A DNA stretch of 25,463 nt from JAZMZS01 sp045586105 (GTDB taxonomy: Bacteria > Bacillota > Clostridia > Oscillospirales > CAG-272). A program made the position numbers and the translations under genes. Under the pieces are notes generated by a model. The model made no database searches and was not told the DNA's origin. It worked only from the letters and a program-made list of their open reading frames with translations. This document shows, piece by piece, positions 1 through 9,009 of the stretch (positions within the stretch are counted from its first letter, which is position 1; the number at the start of each line of letters is the position of its first letter). The stretch is from assembly GCA_045586105.1 (NCBI GenBank), contig JAZMZS010000170.1:1-25463 (forward strand), read 5' to 3'.

Positions 1-1579
1 TGGCTACGATCCGACTTTGTGCGTAATCGACAGCCGCCTTGAGAGGGGGCTTGTCGTCCTCTGCGGCACTCTCAAAGATATATCTTGCCTCAACTCCGCC
101 CTCGTCCTCTTCATCATCTGTTTTTTCTACAGTAGGGCATACGATGTACACCTGTCCGCCGAGCTCTACCTGCTTTCGTATAAAGCCGTTAAGTCTGTCT
201 CTGTAGCTCTCATTCACCCAGAAGGTATCCACCCTCTGCCTTCCCTCGGGAAGCTTATCGATAATGCTTACATCAATGTCCTTATACATTACGAGCGACA
301 TCGTCCTCGGGATCGGCGTTGCGCTCATTACAAGCGTATGCGCGCCCTTTCCCTTGTCCGAGAGTGCCTGTCTCTGCTTCACTCCGAAGCGGTGCTGCTC
401 GTCGGTGATCACAAGTCCGAGGCGAAAAAAGGAAACGTCCTCGGTTATTACCGCATGAGTGCCGATCACTATGCTGCACCTATCCTCCCCGGGGGATGCA
501 AGTGCTCGTTTTATCCTGTCCTTTTCGCTTTTTCTGGTCGAACCGCAAAGCAGCTCGCATCTGATACCGAGCCTCTCAAAAAGAGGGGAGAGATCCTTAT
601 AATGCTGCGTTGCAAGTATTTCGGTCGGTGCCATGAGCGCAGCCTGCATGCCGTTTTTTGCACAGATATAAAGTGCTGCTGCCGCGCATACGGTCTTTCC
701 GCTTCCGACATCTCCCACAACTATCCTCGCCATCGGAGGAACAGACATATCAGCGCAGGAAAGATCCGCCCCGATCTCGGCTATACACCGCTGCTGGGCA
801 TCGGTCAGCTCAAACGGCAGCATGCGTAAAAGATCCGATATATCGGTATCCTTCATGTAAAAGCTTCTGCCGTCCCTCTTTTTTGAAGAAAAGGCGCAGG
901 AGCAAAGAGCATAGTAGAACATTTCATCATAAGATAATCTTCTGCCCGCGGCACGAAGGGCGTCTGCATCGGACGGCGCGTGGATATTCTTTAATGCATA
1001 CGAAAGCGTAGCCAGCCTTCGCTCTCGCCTCAGGCTCTCAGGCAGAGGATCGGCAAGCGACGAGGATGCCGCTCTCAATGCCTCGGATACGGCATCGCGC
1101 ATCACTCTTCCGGTTATCCCCTCAGCCAGCGGATACACGGCAACAAGATCCTTCAGCTCTCCGTTCTCCGAATACTTCTCATATGTCGGAGAGGTGATCA
1201 TAAGCACATTCCGCCTGCCTGCGGTTATCTTACCGTAAAAGCGGTATCTTTCCCCGACCTCAAAGGTATCGCAAAGATAGGGCTGATTAAAGAAAACTAT
1301 CTCTATGGAATCAGAGTCATCGAAGCCTCTGAATTTGGTCAGTGTCATTCCTCTTTTGATGACTGCATTTCTCGGCACGGTGGCAACGGTAAGCAAAAGC
1401 GCCGCTGTGTCTCCGTGGCGCACTTCTCTTATCTCTCTGACATCGCCCCTGTTCTGGTAAGCGCGCGGAAAATGATAAAGCGCATCTCTGAGCGTTTTTA
1501 TTCCCATCCTCTCAAAGGCTGAGGCGCGGACCTTTCCCACTCCCTTAAGCCCGGAAATGCTATCAGACAATGTAAGCAT
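1..1579 (-). CDS. recG: ATP-dependent DNA helicase RecG (N-terminal 526 residues, cut by window edge)
   Basis: RecG remodels stalled replication forks and branched DNA by ATP-driven translocation. The minus frame is open from an ATG at 1579-1577 to the window edge. The N-terminal wedge/OB region starts with an SISGLKGVGKV-type segment. Helicase motifs follow: Walker A GDVGSGKT at residues 289-296 (692-715), the DEQH box with HRFG at 393-396 (392-403), and motif III SATPIPR at about 419-425. The family is usually about 680 residues, so roughly the last 150, including the end of the second RecA-like domain, lie outside. The start is supported by AAGGAG (1588-1593) eight bases upstream and a TATAAT at 1616-1621. 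Rightward open frames over this stretch are shadows of recG. The identification is secure. Confidence 0.95.
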   Translation of the reverse strand, partial: MLTLSDSISGLKGVGKVRASAFERMGIKTLRDALYHFPRAYQNRGDVREIREVRHGDTAALLLTVATVPRNAVIKRGMTLTKFRGFDDSDSIEIVFFNQPYLCDTFEVGERYRFYGKITAGRRNVLMITSPTYEKYSENGELKDLVAVYPLAEGITGRVMRDAVSEALRAASSSLADPLPESLRRERRLATLSYALKNIHAPSDADALRAAGRRLSYDEMFYYALCSCAFSSKKRDGRSFYMKDTDISDLLRMLPFELTDAQQRCIAEIGADLSCADMSVPPMARIVVGDVGSGKTVCAAAALYICAKNGMQAALMAPTEILATQHYKDLSPLFERLGIRCELLCGSTRKSEKDRIKRALASPGEDRCSIVIGTHAVITEDVSFFRLGLVITDEQHRFGVKQRQALSDKGKGAHTLVMSATPIPRTMSLVMYKDIDVSIIDKLPEGRQRVDTFWVNESYRDRLNGFIRKQVELGGQVYIVCPTVEKTDDEEDEGGVEARYIFESAAEDDKPPLKAAVDYAQSRIVA

Positions 1580-1615
1580 ACCGTTTTCTCCTTCCGTTTT
1601 TCTTTTCATTTGTTT

Positions 1616-1621
1616 ATTATA
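1616..1621 (-). promoter_or_regulatory. Probable -10 box for recG
   Basis: The plus strand reads attata, so TATAAT on the minus strand, about 37 bases upstream of the recG ATG. The best -35 at 17-bp spacing is TTTATT, which is weak. The -10 is good but the full promoter is only probable. Confidence 0.45.
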
Positions 1622-1764
1622 CAACATCAGACCGGAAAAATAAATAGGAAATTCAATAAAAAACAATTTTTGCCTTGAAGCGGATCTTTGTATCATGGGA
1701 ATACTAACTGTGGAAAACCTTTGTTTTCAATCAAATCGATAATACCGTGAGGAAATATACGATC

Positions 1765-2046
1765 ATGAACAATAAAAAAGCGTGCATGCTTTCCGATCTC
1801 TCCGAAGTACAGGCAAGCGCCCGAAGGCTGTGGGGAGAAGCGATCTCTTCCCGTCCGAGAATAAAAAAGGAGATAACAGTGCGCACAAGTTGTTTTTCTT
1901 CCGGGCAAAAAAAGCATCCGGCAGTCGAATCGACCTTCACACTCGATATCGACTGCGGAATTCTGAAGCTTGCCGTCATAGTCATGCTCGGGCTTGCGGC
2001 AGTATGGCTCTTCTGCTCGGCAAAAAGCAAACGTCACAAAAAATAG
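1765..2046 (+). CDS. Small predicted membrane protein, unknown function
   Basis: I do not recognise this 93-residue protein. It starts MNNKKACMLSDLSEVQ, has a polar and basic middle, then one hydrophobic segment of about 18 residues (AVIVMLGLAAVWLFC) and a basic tail KSKRHKK. This predicts a C-terminally anchored protein with the tail in the cytoplasm. I chose the ATG at 1765 because GAGGAAA lies about 11 bases upstream; a GTG at 1747 would add six residues but has no ribosome binding site. A strong terminator starts five bases after the stop, which favours a real rightward transcription unit. The opposite frame is also open but shows no domain. A real but lineage-specific gene is more likely than not. 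Confidence 0.5.
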   Translation: MNNKKACMLSDLSEVQASARRLWGEAISSRPRIKKEITVRTSCFSSGQKKHPAVESTFTLDIDCGILKLAVIVMLGLAAVWLFCSAKSKRHKK

Positions 2047-2051
2047 CACAA

Positions 2052-2088
2052 GGCGGATGTGTCGGTACGCATCCGCCTCCGCTTTTTT
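2052..2088 (+). terminator. Intrinsic terminator after the small membrane protein
   Basis: GGCGGATGTG (2052-2061) pairs with CGCATCCGCC (2068-2077) around a six-base loop with one G-T pair, followed within a few bases by six Ts (2083-2088). It closes the short gene at 1765-2046 and separates it from the lipoprotein operon. Confidence 0.85.
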
Positions 2089-2146
2089 CGGATCATTTAT
2101 AGATTTAGTACAAATATAAGAATGCCTTTTGGTTTATTTTTTATAC

Positions 2147-2175
2147 TTTACAAATTTATGTATATATAGTATAAT
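2147..2175 (+). promoter_or_regulatory. Sigma-A promoter of the solute-binding/sialidase operon
   Basis: TTTACA (2147-2152), a 17-base spacer and TATAAT (2170-2175) lie in a very AT-rich stretch about 65 bases upstream of the lipoprotein ATG. One mismatch in -35, perfect -10 and ideal spacing make this a strong call. Confidence 0.8.
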
Positions 2176-2241
2176 ATTTTTTGGTCAAGTAATGTTTTAT
2201 TTATAAAGCATATACAGTACAGCCATTAAAAGGAGAGAACT

Positions 2242-3723
2242 ATGAAAAAGAAACTATGCTCACTCACAGCGTTGCTATTGCTTGCAGCTCTCTGCTCCTG
2301 CGGACAGAAGCCCGCGGACATCACAGAAGGCAGCAGCGATACCCCGGAAGTCACGGATACTGCCGATTTCTCATCAGTCCTCGATATTCCGACCGAATAT
2401 GACTATGACGGATACGAGGTAAACATTCTCGTGTCCGGTAACTTCAGAAACAACGACTTCGACGGCGCGACCGACTCAAAGGACGTTGTTTCGATCGCTC
2501 AGCACAGAAGAAACACAGAGGTAGAGCAAGCATACAAGGTCAAGATCAATGTCGATGACCAGATCGCATTCGGTTCGCAGAAAACAGGCTCCGGTACAGG
2601 ATATGATGCATTCTCAAAAATGTATTCTTCCCAGTCGTACGATTACGACTTTGCTACCATAGGCTCGTATAATGCGGGATCATGCGCATACAACGGCTAT
2701 TTTGCAGACCTCAATTCCCTGCCCAATGTTGACCTTTCAAAGAGCTGGTGGAGCCAGGATGCAAACAACCAGTTCAAGATCAAGGACAAGATGTATTTCA
2801 CCACGGGAGACATCACTCTGGCTGAGAACCGCGTCGTGCATCTCATCGTATTCAACAAGGAGCTGCTCGCCTCCTCCGAGCTTACCTCCCCGTATGATCT
2901 TGTTGAAAACGGCAAATGGACCTGGGATGAGCTTGCGCGCCAGACAAAGACCATATCCGAAGACCTTAACGGTGACGACGTGATGAACGAGAAGGACAAA
3001 TACGGAATGATGACCTGGGCTGATGCTTACATGGCAGCTGTCGCATCCGTAGGAAGCCAGATCGCGACCGTAAACAAGGACGGCACGCTTGAGCTTACTC
3101 TTATGAATGACAGGACCTCTTCCATCGTACAGAAGTATGCGGATATCATTTTCGACACCACTACCTGCTTCGACTATCAGTACGGTTACGCTCAGAGCAC
3201 CTGGGATACGAACAGATGGGGAATGTTCTCGGGCGGTCAGGTACTCTATTATCTTGCTTCTGCCGCTATTCCCGCACAGATGAGAGAATATGACGTTGAG
3301 TTCGGTATCATTCCTTATCCCAAGCTCGACGAGGCACAGGAGAATCATTACTCGCTCACCGCTACCTACCATAACCAGTACATAGCTGTTCCCTTCTTTG
3401 TGGAAGACGAAGAAAGAACGGGAATGCTTCTCGAGATACTCGCATACAAGGGCAAGCAGTACGTAACTCCCGCATTCTACGATCTGCAGCTGATCGGCCG
3501 TGACACCAGAGACAACGAGAGCGAGGGAATGCTCGATATCATCTACAAGAACGTAATATTCGATCCGGGTCTTGTTTACAGGCTCACCGGAATGTCAGAT
3601 TCCTACCAGCAGGTAAGATCTCAGAGAACAAACGTTTTTGCTTCCAGATACGAGGCATCCAAAGATTCCGCTCAGAATGACGTAGATGCTATCAACTCAC
3701 TCTTCGAGCTTCAGCAATATTGA
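2242..3723 (+). CDS. ABC-type extracellular solute-binding lipoprotein
   Basis: This 493-residue protein is predicted to be a lipid-anchored substrate-binding component of a carbohydrate ABC importer on the outer face of the membrane. It starts MKKKLCSLTALLLL and has a lipobox LCSC with the lipidated cysteine at residue 20, followed by an acidic Ser/Thr linker. The mature part looks like a family 1 periplasmic-binding fold, including a WTWDELARQTKTI helix and a DLNGDDVMNEKDKYGM segment common in clostridial sugar-binding proteins. AAAGGAGAG precedes the ATG. The sialidase-like gene follows after 24 bases, so the two are probably co-transcribed. No permease or ATPase gene is in the window, so the partner transporter must lie elsewhere. 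The ligand is unknown; an oligosaccharide or sugar acid is an inference. Confidence 0.85.
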   Translation: MKKKLCSLTALLLLAALCSCGQKPADITEGSSDTPEVTDTADFSSVLDIPTEYDYDGYEVNILVSGNFRNNDFDGATDSKDVVSIAQHRRNTEVEQAYKVKINVDDQIAFGSQKTGSGTGYDAFSKMYSSQSYDYDFATIGSYNAGSCAYNGYFADLNSLPNVDLSKSWWSQDANNQFKIKDKMYFTTGDITLAENRVVHLIVFNKELLASSELTSPYDLVENGKWTWDELARQTKTISEDLNGDDVMNEKDKYGMMTWADAYMAAVASVGSQIATVNKDGTLELTLMNDRTSSIVQKYADIIFDTTTCFDYQYGYAQSTWDTNRWGMFSGGQVLYYLASAAIPAQMREYDVEFGIIPYPKLDEAQENHYSLTATYHNQYIAVPFFVEDEERTGMLLEILAYKGKQYVTPAFYDLQLIGRDTRDNESEGMLDIIYKNVIFDPGLVYRLTGMSDSYQQVRSQRTNVFASRYEASKDSAQNDVDAINSLFELQQY

Positions 3724-3747
3724 TCGATCTAAAGGGTTAAGCATATC

Positions 3748-5619
3748 ATGATAAAGAACAACAAAAAAAGGCTCGCGTTTCTCTCGCTGCTTGCCGTGCT
3801 TCTGATCGCCCTCTTCTGCGCATGCGGACAGGGCTCAGAGACCACCGGCAGCACGCAGCCCGAGAGCACCGATGCAGTTACAGACACCCCGGATACCGGG
3901 GCACCTGAGGTATCTGACGCATACATACATGCATTCTCCGAGCTCAATCAGAAGGAGCATGAGGCAGATTCTCACAAGGACACCTGGAAGCTGAGCTACC
4001 TCGAGGATAACAACCGCGACAACGGAACATATGAGGGCATTAAATCACTGAGCGTCAAGGGCTACTATCCGAGAGTAAAGAAGCTCAATGACGGCAGATA
4101 TATGCTTGTAATGCACAACGGTGAGTACGGCGGCAAGGTATACGTCAACTTCGCACCCGACATTACGAAGTTCAGCGCTCCGACCGAGATATTCGGTTCT
4201 GTCAAGCTCGACGGAGAAACGAAGTATTACATGACCCCCGATGCCGTACAGCTGCCGAACGGCAGAATAATCGTGACCTGCTCATACCGCTCCTCAAGCG
4301 CATATGAGAAGGACATATCCAAAAACGGCATAGTGATAAGATACACCGATGACGGCGGAAAGACCTGGTCGGATCAACAGACCGTATATGTCGGCACAAA
4401 CTGGGAACCCTCCCTTCTCGCAACAGGCGGAAGCGAGGTAAAGCTCATGTTTACATCGACTGCCGAAACGATAGAAAAATACGGTTTTGACAACCGATAC
4501 GGCGTTGTCGGAATGTTGACCTCCAAGGACAACGGTGCTACCTGGACCCCGAATATCACCCAGTCTCCCTGGTCAGCTCAGGTAATTGCACAGCATTACC
4601 TCGGAGAAGCAAACGGAATGCTTCAAATGACCGATCAGATGCCTGTTGCCACTATTCTTAACAACGGCACCACGGTGCTCGCAGTAGAGGAGCAGCAGAA
4701 TTCGGGCTCCGGAGAAAATGCTACAAAGAAGTTCTCGCTCGGATTTGCTTATTCAAAAAATGCATTTTCCGATGTCTCTCTCAAATTCGGCGAGGCAGGT
4801 CCCGCAGATGCGATCCATAAGGCATTCTCGGGTGCAGGCCCGTACATCAGACAGTTCCCCTCGGGCGAGACGGTGCTTACACTCCACTGGGCAGGCGACT
4901 TCCGCTACAGGATAGGAGATGCAAATGCCAAGAGCTGGAAAGGCGAGAACACGCTCTTCACGAAGGTCGGACACTGGGGCTCGGTAGAGATCGACGGCTC
5001 TCACTCCTGTATAATGACTATAGGAAAGGAAACCTACGGACTTTACCTGACACGTCTGTATCTGAACCATGCGGTCAACGCTCCTGCATTCACTCCCGAG
5101 CTTGACGGTGACGGTGTTGACTGGAAAGAGGATGAGGCTTGGTTTATCGGAAGCGACTCGCAGGCGCAGTGCTCGGTGCGCTTCGCTCATGACAGCGACA
5201 GGATATACGTTCTTGCCGAGAGACTTGATACATTTATAGAAGATGCCGACAGCATCACAGTTATTCTTGACGACAAGACGGCAGGCGGCTTCTATTCGAT
5301 AAAGATCGCTCCCGACGGAACAGTCAGCGCTACCAGATACAACGCCGACACAAAGCGCCACTCGAACGTTGACGTTTCCGCTAATGTCAAGGCAAGCATC
5401 AGCGTATGCGGAACAGTCTCGACCGAAAATGACAAGGACAAGGGTATCCTCTATGAGATCGCAATAGACAAGAGCCTCACGGAGACCTCAAACGGCAAGC
5501 TTAACATTTCGGTATCACTCCAGAACAAGGACAAAAAGTCCGGAAAGCTCGTAACCGACCTTATTGACGGGACTGACCTTTCAAAGAAAGAGACCTGGAT
5601 CCCCGTAACTCTCGGTTGA
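3748..5619 (+). CDS. Sialidase-fold (BNR/Asp-box) lipoprotein with C-terminal CBM9-like domain
   Basis: This 623-residue surface protein probably binds or hydrolyses glycans. It has a signal segment and lipobox FCAC with the lipidated cysteine at residue 26, then an acidic Ser/Thr linker. A six-bladed sialidase-type propeller is indicated by YYPRVKKLNDGRY near the start, an RIIVTCSYR strand, and two Asp boxes of the S/T-x-D-x-G-x-T-W type at residues 200-207 and 259-266. From about residue 450 a separate beta domain (EDEAWFIGSDSQ ... SITVILDD) resembles CBM9/DOMON carbohydrate-binding folds. It follows the solute-binding gene after 24 bases. I cannot confirm the full Arg triad and Tyr/Glu nucleophile pair of true sialidases, so another exo-glycosidase or a binding protein is possible. 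Confidence 0.75.
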   Translation: MIKNNKKRLAFLSLLAVLLIALFCACGQGSETTGSTQPESTDAVTDTPDTGAPEVSDAYIHAFSELNQKEHEADSHKDTWKLSYLEDNNRDNGTYEGIKSLSVKGYYPRVKKLNDGRYMLVMHNGEYGGKVYVNFAPDITKFSAPTEIFGSVKLDGETKYYMTPDAVQLPNGRIIVTCSYRSSSAYEKDISKNGIVIRYTDDGGKTWSDQQTVYVGTNWEPSLLATGGSEVKLMFTSTAETIEKYGFDNRYGVVGMLTSKDNGATWTPNITQSPWSAQVIAQHYLGEANGMLQMTDQMPVATILNNGTTVLAVEEQQNSGSGENATKKFSLGFAYSKNAFSDVSLKFGEAGPADAIHKAFSGAGPYIRQFPSGETVLTLHWAGDFRYRIGDANAKSWKGENTLFTKVGHWGSVEIDGSHSCIMTIGKETYGLYLTRLYLNHAVNAPAFTPELDGDGVDWKEDEAWFIGSDSQAQCSVRFAHDSDRIYVLAERLDTFIEDADSITVILDDKTAGGFYSIKIAPDGTVSATRYNADTKRHSNVDVSANVKASISVCGTVSTENDKDKGILYEIAIDKSLTETSNGKLNISVSLQNKDKKSGKLVTDLIDGTDLSKKETWIPVTLG

Positions 5620-5677
5620 GAGCAGCAGAACACACTATAAAGATAGTATTAAATTTTTTACACAAGGAGAAATAATC

Positions 5678-6832
5678 ATGAAAAAGACACTTTCACTTCT
5701 TCTCGCGGTCATAACAGTGATCGGATCACTTGCTGTATTCACAGTAAGCGCAAGCGCAGCTGAAGCATGGGACGGAAAGTCCGCTAACATCGGCTGGTAC
5801 GCTTCCGACCCCACAGCAAAAGAGTTTACCGTTTCCACTGCTGCTGACATTATGGGGCTGAGTATCCTTACTGAGGCTGCAAACCTGAAGAAAGTAACTC
5901 TTAAGGGCGACGGCGACATTTACTACGATGCTGACGGTAACATTATCACCGATGCTACCGCAGTAAACGTAACCTCCAAATGCGTTAAGGGCTCAAAGTT
6001 CGTTAACTGCACCATCAATCTCGCAAGCGATATCGACCTCGGCGGTCACGTATTCCGTCCTATCGGAAGCTCCAGCTCCTTCCAGGGGTGGTTCAACGGT
6101 AACGGTCACACCATCAAGAATCTTTACGTAAACAATGAGGCAGCAAAGCACGGAACTCTCGAAAACTACTACTTCGGATTTTTCGCGATCATCGCAGGTG
6201 CTAATGCCGGCGTAAATGACCTCACCGTTGAGAATGCAAAATTCGATATTAATGTTCCCGCTCAGTTCACTCTTCTTTTTGCAGGTGCTGTCTCCGCTCA
6301 GGCACACAAGAACGGTTCGACCGCTGAAAACTGTGTTGCAAAAGACGTTACCATCAACCTCACTCCCGCTGAAGGCGTGAGCAAGGACATTTCCATCGGT
6401 GCGATCTACGGAAATCACGCTGCAGCCAACACTCAGAAGAACAACTCTGTTGTTAACATGGTCATCAACAACCCCGCAAATTATGCGAACATCAAGACCG
6501 ATGGCTCTCAGCTCTTCGGAAGCTCCACAAACACCTCAGGTGCATTTGTAAACGACAACGCTCCCGAGACCACCCCCTCTCCCGAGACCACAACTGCTCC
6601 CGAGACCACCAAGGCTCCCGAGACCACCCTGGCTCCCGAGACCACAAAAGCTCCCGAGACTACAAAGGCTCCCGAGACTGCAAAGGCTCCCGAGACCTCA
6701 GCTGCTCCCGAAACTACACCCACTCCCGTTGAGAACGACTCAAATGCTACTCTCTGGATCATCATCGGTGTAGCCGCTGCCGCAGTTGTCGCTGTAGTTG
6801 CAGTAATTATCATAAAAAAGAAAAAGGCATAA
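5678..6832 (+). CDS. Secreted surface protein with beta-helix/GLUG-like region, PETT linker and C-terminal membrane anchor
   Basis: This 384-residue exported protein is probably an adhesin or glycan-binding surface protein. A signal peptide (MKKTLSLLLAVITVIGSLAV) is followed by an ASAAEAW cleavage region. Residues about 100-250 contain INLASDIDLGGHVFRPIG and FNGNGHTIKNLYV, the pattern of GLUG/right-handed beta-helix proteins. From about residue 295 to 350 there are some ten short repeats of the type APETTK. Then come a single transmembrane helix (WIIIGVAAAAVVAVVAVIII) and a KKKKA tail. No LPXTG motif is present. It sits 58 bases after the sialidase-like gene with AAGGAG before the ATG and is probably the third gene of that operon, ending at the hairpin at 6859-6886. 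Ligand unknown. Confidence 0.7.
   Translation: MKKTLSLLLAVITVIGSLAVFTVSASAAEAWDGKSANIGWYASDPTAKEFTVSTAADIMGLSILTEAANLKKVTLKGDGDIYYDADGNIITDATAVNVTSKCVKGSKFVNCTINLASDIDLGGHVFRPIGSSSSFQGWFNGNGHTIKNLYVNNEAAKHGTLENYYFGFFAIIAGANAGVNDLTVENAKFDINVPAQFTLLFAGAVSAQAHKNGSTAENCVAKDVTINLTPAEGVSKDISIGAIYGNHAAANTQKNNSVVNMVINNPANYANIKTDGSQLFGSSTNTSGAFVNDNAPETTPSPETTTAPETTKAPETTLAPETTKAPETTKAPETAKAPETSAAPETTPTPVENDSNATLWIIIGVAAAAVVAVVAVIIIKKKKA
6560..6729 (+). repeat. 15-bp tandem repeats encoding the Ala-Pro-Glu-Thr-Thr linker
   Basis: Near-identical copies of GCTCCCGAGACCACC run in frame through the gene, giving an extended Pro/Thr-rich stalk with many potential O-glycosylation sites. Copies differ mostly at third positions and at the Lys/Leu/Ala position. 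Such repeats can change copy number by slippage. Confidence 0.85.
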
Positions 6833-6858
6833 TCAAGCATTGATGCCGATATGACCCC

Positions 6859-6886
6859 AAAGGACGAGGCTGTGGCTTCGTCCTTT
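6859..6886 (+). terminator. Terminator-like hairpin after the surface-protein operon
   Basis: AAAGGACGA (6859-6867) pairs with TCGTCCTTT (6878-6886); three further pairs close a TGTG tetraloop, giving a 12-bp stem. The T tract is interrupted (cctgttgtttcttt), so termination may be partial and allow read-through into the SGNH hydrolase gene. Confidence 0.6.
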
Positions 6887-6946
6887 CCTGTTGTTTCTTT
6901 CCCATCGTATTATTAAGTCAATGTCAATATATTAAGGAAGATAAAA

Positions 6947-8941
6947 ATGAAACGTTTTATTTGCGCCGTAATGGCTCTGCTGTCGATCATTTCATCTGCC
7001 GCAATAACAGCAAATGCCGCAGATCCCGTTCTTGCGATAGATACATCAAAAAAGACAGTCATATACGAAAACGGATTCGAGAGCGCTGATGCTCTCGACG
7101 ACTTCAAGCAATTCAATGGAAATTTTTCCGTAAAGGACGGCAAAGCAGTGCTCAGCAGCTACTCAAAGAGCACGAATGCTTTTATTCTCTATAACGGCAA
7201 TGATCCGAGGCTCAAGGGCATCAAGGATTATATCGTTGAGGTAGATCTCTACAACGTCCAGACGGCTGCCGGGCTTGTTGCATTCTGTTCGCCCGATAAG
7301 GCAAGCGAAGTTATCCACGGCTATGCGGGTTATAACATCATGTCGAACTCCACAGGTCAGAAGCTCGCTGTCAGAGGCTCATCGGAGGACGGAAAGAGCA
7401 CGCCGTTTCTGAAGGTATCGACCTGGCGTATCAATCCGGGCGATAATATTCATATAGAAGCTGCGGTCTCGGGTGAGCTTATACAGGTGCGCTTTACCGA
7501 CCTAAAGGACGGACGCGAGATATGGGCATGCTCAGCAAAGAACTCTGATCACAGAGGCGCATCCTTCGGACTTATGGCATACACAAAAATATACGACGGC
7601 GTACTCGATTGCAGAAAGAGCTCATTTGATAATCTCCGCGTTTCCCTGCTCTCTGAAGGCGCCTCCTCTCACAGCTATAAAACCGTCTCCGGCAGCTTTG
7701 AATACTCAGAGCAGGCAAAGGCAACGGCAGACAACTCACTCGCCGTAGCCGGAGAAGCAGGAAATAGCGCAGGCACAGCCGCTGTTACTACCTTTTTACC
7801 TGAAAGCGGAAACGCAGGACTCGTTTTCGGTCACGGTGCAGACGGTTCATACTACAAGCTCGCACTTTCATCCGACAAAAAGATACACCTGATAAAGGTG
7901 ACAGCAACCTCGAGATCAACTCTCAAGACGACCTCACTCTCTGCTATGGGTGCGGGGCCTTGGGGAGCATGCGAGCTGAGAGCAGTATACAACAACGGAA
8001 GGATATACTGCTACCTCAATGACAAGTGCCTCTTGAGCTACACGGACAAGAGTTGTCTGAGCGGCAGCGGCGTCGGGATCTTCTCTGACAAGGCGGGAGC
8101 GCTGTTCTCGGGTCTTTACACATCAACGGTAGCAGAGCCCGACAAGGCGGATATTGTAGTCTGGGGTCACTCTCATATGGGCGGCTGGTATGACGCGCAG
8201 GACGATCTCGCAAAATACGGCAAGGTCGCCAATCTCGGTGTCGGCGGCTCGAACACACCTTACTGGACTGCACTTACCGAAGAGATCTGTTCTTACGACG
8301 CCGACATAATAATAGTCATGTCGGGCTCGAACGATATGGGAAGCAAAAGCGCCAAGCAGATAGCAGCCGATCTTAAGAATACGTTTTCCAAGATCAAGGC
8401 AAAAACTCCCGACGTACACTTTATTCTGATAACCGAGTGGTTCCAGCCCTCGAGAATTGAAAAGTACGAGAGCAAGGTCAGACAGATGGAGACCGAGTGG
8501 AAGGCGTTCGCCGACGAGGATCCGTCTCTCGTTACCATCGTAGACGGTTTTTCCATTCCTCTTGATGCAAACGGTAAATTCTCCGACAAGATCTTCACCG
8601 ACACCTCACACTTTGGCATAAACGGCTACAGAGAGCTTGTGAAGAGAGTCTGCGCGGCGCTCGATAACGTCAAGGCGGGAGTATTTACCGGAAGCGGCTC
8701 AAAGGAAGAAAAGCCCGCAGAGACGACAGCCGTGACAGAGCCCGTGACAGAGCCCGTGACAGATCCTGAGGAAACGACGGCGCGCGTCACTGAGGAAGAC
8801 GAGGATACGGGGGCAGTTAATGAGCCTACGAGCGAAAAAAAGACCGACATAGCTTCTATCGCGGTCATAGCGGCATCTATAGCGGTTATAGTGGTGAGTT
8901 TGACGTTTTTAGTGATCTTCCTGAAAAAAGGAAAGAAATGA
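6947..8941 (+). CDS. Membrane-anchored SGNH/GDSL-type hydrolase with N-terminal concanavalin-like domains
   Basis: This 664-residue exported enzyme is probably a carbohydrate or lipid esterase displayed on the surface. A signal peptide ends near ITANAADP. Two beta-sandwich regions (about residues 35-230 and 240-395) look like LamG or DUF1080-type glycan-binding domains. The SGNH hydrolase domain follows: block I GHSHMGGW with Ser409, block II NLGVGGSNT, block III SGSNDM with Asn462, and block V DTSHFG with Asp552 and His555. All four catalytic blocks are present, so it should be active. An acidic Pro/Thr linker, a transmembrane helix (ASIAVIAASIAVIVVSLTFL) and a KKGKK tail end the protein. 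The anchor is analogous to, but different in sequence from, that of the 5678 protein. AAGGAAG precedes the ATG. Confidence 0.8.
   Translation: MKRFICAVMALLSIISSAAITANAADPVLAIDTSKKTVIYENGFESADALDDFKQFNGNFSVKDGKAVLSSYSKSTNAFILYNGNDPRLKGIKDYIVEVDLYNVQTAAGLVAFCSPDKASEVIHGYAGYNIMSNSTGQKLAVRGSSEDGKSTPFLKVSTWRINPGDNIHIEAAVSGELIQVRFTDLKDGREIWACSAKNSDHRGASFGLMAYTKIYDGVLDCRKSSFDNLRVSLLSEGASSHSYKTVSGSFEYSEQAKATADNSLAVAGEAGNSAGTAAVTTFLPESGNAGLVFGHGADGSYYKLALSSDKKIHLIKVTATSRSTLKTTSLSAMGAGPWGACELRAVYNNGRIYCYLNDKCLLSYTDKSCLSGSGVGIFSDKAGALFSGLYTSTVAEPDKADIVVWGHSHMGGWYDAQDDLAKYGKVANLGVGGSNTPYWTALTEEICSYDADIIIVMSGSNDMGSKSAKQIAADLKNTFSKIKAKTPDVHFILITEWFQPSRIEKYESKVRQMETEWKAFADEDPSLVTIVDGFSIPLDANGKFSDKIFTDTSHFGINGYRELVKRVCAALDNVKAGVFTGSGSKEEKPAETTAVTEPVTEPVTDPEETTARVTEEDEDTGAVNEPTSEKKTDIASIAVIAASIAVIVVSLTFLVIFLKKGKK
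8732..8763 (+). repeat. Short 12-bp tandem repeat in the hydrolase linker
   Basis: GTGACAGAGCCC occurs about two and a half times in frame, encoding VTEPVTEPVTDP in the acidic linker between the SGNH domain and the membrane anchor. Confidence 0.7.
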
Positions 8942-9009
8942 TATATCCAAGAGCAGTTATAACGAACGCAAGAAAGTGACTGACGGCACTATGCAACGCT
9001 TCTTCCTCG

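Noticed and set aside
17..829. Long rightward open frame of 270 codons
   Set aside because: It is antisense to RecG, whose helicase motifs are clear on the minus strand; the rightward product has no domain and an unlikely Cys/His/Arg-rich composition.
6560..6729. Possible CRISPR-like array of short repeats
   Set aside because: Units are about 15 bp with no unique spacers and are in frame within a gene; they encode a protein stalk.
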